Shown here piece after piece: positions 59,640 to 64,000 of a DNA stretch of 64,000 nucleotides. The stretch comes from Hirudinaria manillensis (Eukaryota; Annelida; Clitellata; Hirudinida; Hirudinidae): positions 8,498,001 to 8,562,000 of the forward strand of contig CM067527.1 in NCBI GenBank assembly GCA_034509925.1, read 5' to 3'. Position 1 is the first letter of the stretch. The number at the start of each line of letters is the position of its first letter. The translations under genes were made by a program, and so were the position numbers. The notes under the pieces are model-generated. The model had not been told where the DNA came from, ran no database searches, and saw only the letters and a list, made by a program, of their open reading frames with translations.

Positions 59640-60868
59640 TTAATTCATCTTCTGATTGAGAGGACTGCTCGGATTACTTGCCGTCATGAGATGCTTATAT
59701 TGATACTTAACATCCGCCGTGATTATTTGTGTTAATGTCTTCATCTTTAATTTTGCTTATAAAAACATCTTAAAACATTGTTAAATTAGATTGATATTTG
59801 AAACTAGTATAAAATTTTGAGTTAGTAAAAGTTTTGCTACGACGGAATAGTTTTTGGATTATTTGATTATGTTTTGAAGAGTTAGCTAATAAGTTTTCTA
59901 TTGCCCAATATTAACTTTCAATAGTGAATTTTTACATTGCAGTACTTTACATACCAGACTTACTAGTATTTCTTTGTGCTTTTCTACTTTTTTTCAGATA
60001 TGGTATGCATTGGAGCAGGAGATGATGTTAATGTTAAAACAAAACAAGATCTCAACGTTGTATTTGGTTGGTAGGTTAAATGAATGAAAATATTTCGCAA
60101 ACCAAAAAGCTACCGACTTGACATCAAACGTCTGTCTCAATTGTAGAGAACAAAAAAAAACTTTCACAGAAAGTGCATCTCAGAAAAGACAACCTGAAGC
60201 CCTGGCAGAAGGGTGGAATTCCAACTTCTGTCAATTATGACATAGAAAAACGTCAGCTAAAAGTATGTGCAGAAGGGTAATTATTGAAAAAAAAGGTATC
60301 ATACTAAGAAACGAATCATTAATGAATTTACATAAAAATTACGGATATATGGCTGGAGAAGTTAAAGATTGAGTAACGAAACAAGAGAAGAAGACAAAGA
60401 GAAAAAAATCTACGGGCAAATATAAGCATAAAGCTAAACTGGAGCATGAGACGCCGGCATCAAATTATAAAAAAATATCCAAACCAGAGTTCAGGATTAG
60501 AACCAGTTTCAGATTCAGATATGGATTTGTAGAAGTCTTAAAAGATAAAAAACGAAGATCCAAACGAGATTTAACCCTTGGATGTACCCCAACGTTTGTT
60601 TGAGATCCTGGAGTCGTTTTTAAAATTTTGTCATGAATTTTTGTGAGAATTATCTTCAACATGTCTGTTACAATGTCATGCAAATATTTTTTGGCAAAAG
60701 TTAAACACATAATTTTTACGAACGTTCAAAAGACTTGGGATACCCCCACCGTTGGTCACTAAAGTTACGGACACAAACGTTCACGAACATTACAGATTTT
60801 TTCAATAATAATTGCAATATAACATATGACAATATATAAAATGCTATTATATTATATAAAATATAATA
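59640..60868. other. Unassigned right-hand intergenic region
   Basis: No recognisable gene. A scrap at 60,000-60,060 after a pyrimidine tract and CAG (MVCIGAGDDVNVKTKQ) looks like an isolated exon or relic, but no partner exon was found. Confidence 0.3.
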
Positions 60869-61011
60869 CAGTCAAGTCTCGCTACTATGCCACTGTCGGG
60901 ACCTAGCAAAAGTGACCTAATAGCGAGAGGGCATAGTAACGAGGGTCTGTAAAAACGGCCTTATTTTATCAAATAAAAAAGGCTTTATTTTACAAAGTTA
61001 TTGTTATGACT
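60869..61011 (+). mobile_element. pogo-like transposon end, truncated by a gypsy insertion
   Basis: Begins CAGTCAAGTCTCGCTACTATG immediately after TA, the pogo target. GGCATAGTAACGAGGG and AAAACGGCCTTATTTTA match the element at 28,920-28,990. It stops where the LTR at 61,012 begins. Confidence 0.78.
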
Positions 61012-61154
61012 CCAGAACATCAAGATCTAAACGGTTTATTAGAATCACCGCAACACGACACAGTACGATACGGACATGAGCGAAATTACAACGGAAACGA
61101 GCGTGCCTCATCGCCAGAGGTATACAAACCAAAGATACATATAATCCTAGAACA
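61012..61154 (-). repeat. 3' LTR of gypsy element at right edge
   Basis: 143 bp. It shares TCTAGATC-type and TTTCCGTTGTAATTTCGCTC-type blocks, in reverse orientation, with the LTR at 19,742-19,895. Confidence 0.88.
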
Positions 61155-61166
61155 CCTCCCCCCCCC

Positions 61167-61682
61167 CTAAACGATTAGGTATTTCTTCCTCTGGGGATCC
61201 ATCTCCAGCCTTCTCGGAAGTCGGCGGTTCCTTGTAGATCTTTTCTTTGGTGTTCGAGGTTGTACTGGCGGAATGACATGCTCCACTTCGCACTCTGGGA
61301 TTTCCTGTGGTTCCGGTGTGTGTGTGTTTCCTGCGGTTGCCTGGGATGTCCCACTTAGTGGCAGGAATGGCAAGTCAAATGCTTTACACATCACCTTCAG
61401 TGAATCACCCTGCGCACGCTTCCTGAGCTGGTTCGCGTGGCGATGGAGCATTTTGCCGCTAGCCTCCACTAGATACACTTGACGTCCCAGTCTACGCTTG
61501 ATCCATCCCTGTATCCACTTCGGGTGACTTGGGTCGCTGTAGTCTCTTATGAAGACTGCGTTCCCATCGACGAACTCTCTCATTCGCCGGTGGACAAGTT
61601 TCCTGTCTTCCATCTCCTGATCAGCTCTTGGGAGATGTTTTATTGGTCTTTTGAGTTGGAGGTCACTCAGGGGAGTTCTCAA
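61167..61682 (-). pseudogene. Gypsy integrase C-terminal tail
   Basis: 171 codons: [56 protein letters not shown], ending [15 protein letters not shown]. Separated from the integrase core by a frameshift near 61,715. Lacks a chromodomain aromatic cage as far as I can see. Confidence 0.85.
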
Positions 61683-61712
61683 GGGTCTCCCTAGGAGTTT
61701 CTCTGCGGGCGT

Positions 61713-63290
61713 CTACAAATCTGTCAAAGACGTACATGGCGTTGTCCGGTAAGTCAGTAAAAATTTCTGGAGCGCATCCTCCATCACCTCCTCCCTCTGC
61801 AGCTTTTGTAGTGTACGATTGAATGTGTCTACAAAACGCTCAGCTTGCCCATTGCAATGAGGTTGGTAGGGCGGTGACTTGATGTGTTGCATTCCATTCC
61901 TCTGACAGTACTCTTGGAACTCCTTGGCCGTGAACTGTGTCCCATTGTCCGAAACTATTATCTTTGGGTATCCGTGCTGTGCAAAAATTCTATCCAGTTC
62001 TTTGATTGTCGCAGTGGATGTTGATGTCCTCATTTCAATAACTTCAGGCCACTTCGAGAAGGCGTCCACCACGATCAGGAACATCACTTCTTCAATCGGG
62101 CCGGCAAAGTCAATATGGATCCTCTCCCAAGCACAATCCGGTTTCGGCCATGGCATAAGTTCGTTCCTGACAGGCATCTTTGCAGCCAACTGACATGAAC
62201 TGCAAAGTCTCATTCTGTCTTCGATGTCCCTATCAATTCCTTGCCAGTAAACATGCATTCGAGCCAGCATTTTCATTCTAGTTGTTCCTGGATGTCCTTC
62301 GTGCAGCATCTTCAAAATTCGGCCTTGCAGGGCTGATGGAATAACGGCTCGTGTTCCCATGAAGAGTGCACCTTCATGGACTGACAAGTCTTTAGAACGG
62401 CTGTGGAAGGCGTGCAGAGTCGATCCAGCCCGGAAACTAGGCCATCTACCCGTTCTTACACTTTCGACAACCAACTTTAGCTCGGAATCTTCCTCAGTCA
62501 TCCTCTGAATATCCTCCTTTGTGACTGGCAAGTTTCGGATGACATCACTCTGAACTGCCTTGACATCCCTTTCGATCTTCGCAATGACGATGTCTTCATC
62601 TTCTGGCAGCTTCTTTGTAGCGATGAGACGGGACGGCGCATCGGCTTGACCAAAGTGAGTGGATCGCCTATACTCGATGACAAAATCATACGCAAGCAAG
62701 ACGAGTTCCCATCGTTGGAGCCGATTTGCTGAATGAGCTGATATACCAACCTTGGATCCGAAGATCGACAACAGTGGCTTATGATCAGTCAGCAACAGAA
62801 AGCTTCTGTCGTATATGTAGCGATGAAATTTCCTTACCGCAAATACTAAGGCCAGAGCTTCTTTCTCGATCTGTCCGTAGTTCTTCTCTGCCTTGGTGAG
62901 AGATCTACTGGCGTGTGCGATCGCCTTCTCCGTGCCGTTCGGGAAGCGATGAGAGATGACAGCTCCCACTCCATAGCCACACGCGTCCGCAGCAACGACA
63001 ATGTCCAGTCCAGGGTCGAAGTGCGTCAACAACAGATCAGACTGCAACACTACCTTGAGCTTGTCCAAAACTCTCTGGTGTTCAGCAGTCCACACGAATT
63101 TGTCTTGTCTTTCCAGATCGTCCAGGGGGCATCTCATTGAACGCATATCTGGCACAAAAGACGAGTAGTAGCTTATCATACCTAAGAACGATTTTAGCTG
63201 CTTTTGATCCTTAGGCGCTGGCATTCCGACAATTGCTTGTATTTTCTCGGGATCTGGTCGACGGCCATCTTTTGAAACCACGGGTCCCAA
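61713..63290 (-). pseudogene. Gypsy RT end, RNase H and integrase
   Basis: 525 codons. RT thumb KDQKQLKSFLGMISYYSSFV; RNase H IVVAADACGYGVGAVISHR and QIEKEALALVFAVRKFHRYI; integrase zinc ligands HEGHPGTTRMKML with CSSC; catalytic Asp in HIDFAGP, Asp in VSDNGTQF and Glu in NGQAERFV. The frame ends in TYRTTPCTSLTDL, where a shift displaces the tail. Confidence 0.92.
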
Positions 63291-63967
63291 GAAGTTGATT
63301 TCAGGTTTTGCGAAAGAGCACTTCTACATTCTGACGCGGAAACCATAATTCTTTCAAACAAAGCCTGGATGTTGTTGTTGTGCTCTAGAATTGTTGATCC
63401 TGTCACAATGACATCATCCAGGTATGCAGCACAGCCATTAGGTCCTGTGATCATTCGATCCAAGGCTTCTTGGAAAATGCCAGGTGCGCATTTGACTCCG
63501 AAGGGTAAACGCTGGTACTGGAAAAGGCCCTTGTGTGTATTTATCGTCACCAGTTTCTTCGAGTTATCTTCGACTTCCATCTGCAAGTATGCATCTGCGA
63601 AGTCGATCTGGGTAAACCATGCGCCTTGGTTTAGACGAGCAAAGATTTCGTCGGATGTTGGCAGAGGGTGACGTTGCATCTCGAGTGCTTCGTTTAATCC
63701 TGTCTTGAAATCAGCACAGATACGGACTGATCCGTTCTTCTTGGCCACTACAACAATTGGGTCAGCCCAATTGCTATAGTCCACTTTCTTCAGGACTCCT
63801 TGTTGCACTAGACGCTCCAGCTCTGCGTTGATTGCTTCCTCCCGAGCGAACGGAATCTTCCTCTGTCGGCAAAAGGTCGGACGTACTCCCTGTCTAACAA
63901 TCAACTGTGCTTGAGTCTTGCATTTGCCCAACTCCTCTTCGAAAACATCCGGGAATCGTTCAGCCAA
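63194..63967 (-). pseudogene. Gypsy reverse transcriptase, N-terminal part
   Basis: 257 codons. NWADPIVVVAKKNGSVRICA, WFTQIDFADAYLQMEVED with the first catalytic Asp, QRLPFGVKCAPGIFQ and CAAYLDDVIVTG with the catalytic Asp pair. The tail after about 63,340 is out of frame (AECRSALSQNLKS), so RT is broken between palm and thumb. Confidence 0.9.
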
Positions 63968-64000
63968 ACCCTTGGCAAGTTGTATCCCTTCTTCTTCTGA

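Larger units (their letters stand above)
61012..64000 (-). mobile_element. Ty3/gypsy element, 3' half, cut by window end
   Basis: The 3' LTR is 61,012-61,154 (TGTTATGACTCC to TAGAACA), preceded on the minus strand by a purine run (GGGGGGGGGGAGGTG). Pol frames run from 63,967 down to 61,167. LTR and integrase end match the deleted derivative at 18,750-19,895. Two or more frameshifts (near 63,290-63,330 and 61,715) make this copy defective. Gag and 5' LTR lie outside the window. Confidence 0.92.

Noticed and set aside
60000-60060. Isolated exon-like stretch after a pyrimidine tract
   Set aside because: No partner exon with a matching phase or a recognisable family was found.
1-64000. CRISPR arrays, bacterial operons, integrons
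   Set aside because: Spliced genes, LTR retrotransposons and composition show a eukaryotic nuclear genome; no regularly spaced repeats were seen.

Overview
This is nuclear DNA of an animal: it is AT-rich and holds two multi-exon genes whose introns are packed with transposable elements. The gene families (an AMPA-type-like glutamate receptor and a NIT-domain receptor) and the element mix (copia, gypsy, Tc1-like, pogo, hAT, R2-like) fit an arthropod. A parasitic copepod such as a salmon louse is my best guess, but it is only an inference.

Gene 1 (+ strand, 6,422-16,550) has four exons that I joined by splice sites and reading phase. It encodes a predicted 538-residue membrane receptor with an N-terminal membrane segment, a NIT-like (nitrate/nitrite-sensing) extracellular region and a second membrane segment, but no guanylate cyclase domain. 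Its last intron starts with GC instead of GT.

Gene 2 (- strand, 57,656 down to 16,917) is a complete 16-exon ionotropic glutamate receptor of AMPA type with a predicted 982 residues. It has a signal peptide, an amino-terminal domain, split ligand-binding lobes, M1, a pore loop with genomic Gln at the Q/R site, M3, M4 and a C-tail. One exon is only 54 nt long (54,404-54,457). All exon junctions agree in phase, and the two genes converge tail to tail with about 366 bp between their stop codons.

Mobile elements, left to right. 1-4,700: copia copy (-) carrying a nested 1.7-kb non-autonomous LTR element with a 5-bp target duplication. 8.5-9.6 kb: Tc1-like relic. 10,120-11,890 and 13,427-14,364: two short derivatives of one gypsy family. 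18,750-19,895: deletion derivative of a second gypsy family. 20,041-25,502: apparently intact gypsy element with a 1,641-residue Gag-Pol and identical LTRs. 27.7-30.4 kb: decayed copia copy broken by a pogo-like element. 33.7 kb: hAT relic. 34.1-36.1 and 47.6-48.4 kb: two copies of an unclassified inverted-repeat DNA transposon. 37.3-38.3 and 51.8-54.25 kb: two copies of an R2-like non-LTR retrotransposon. 40-41.5 kb: gypsy gag relic. 43.1-46.4 kb: second copia copy with the same nested insertion. 61,012-64,000: gypsy element running off the window.

The most unusual signals are: a (TTAGGG)n tract between two 275-bp direct repeats; a hairpin with compensatory changes and a palindromic loop in the 3' part of the R2-like elements; SAP-domain Gag proteins shared by an autonomous gypsy element and a short partner carrying an unrelated acidic ORF; a copia lineage that appears to carry a nested LTR element as cargo; a near-perfect 42-bp-arm palindrome; and a 1.8-kb LTR element inserted 14 bp from a splice donor.
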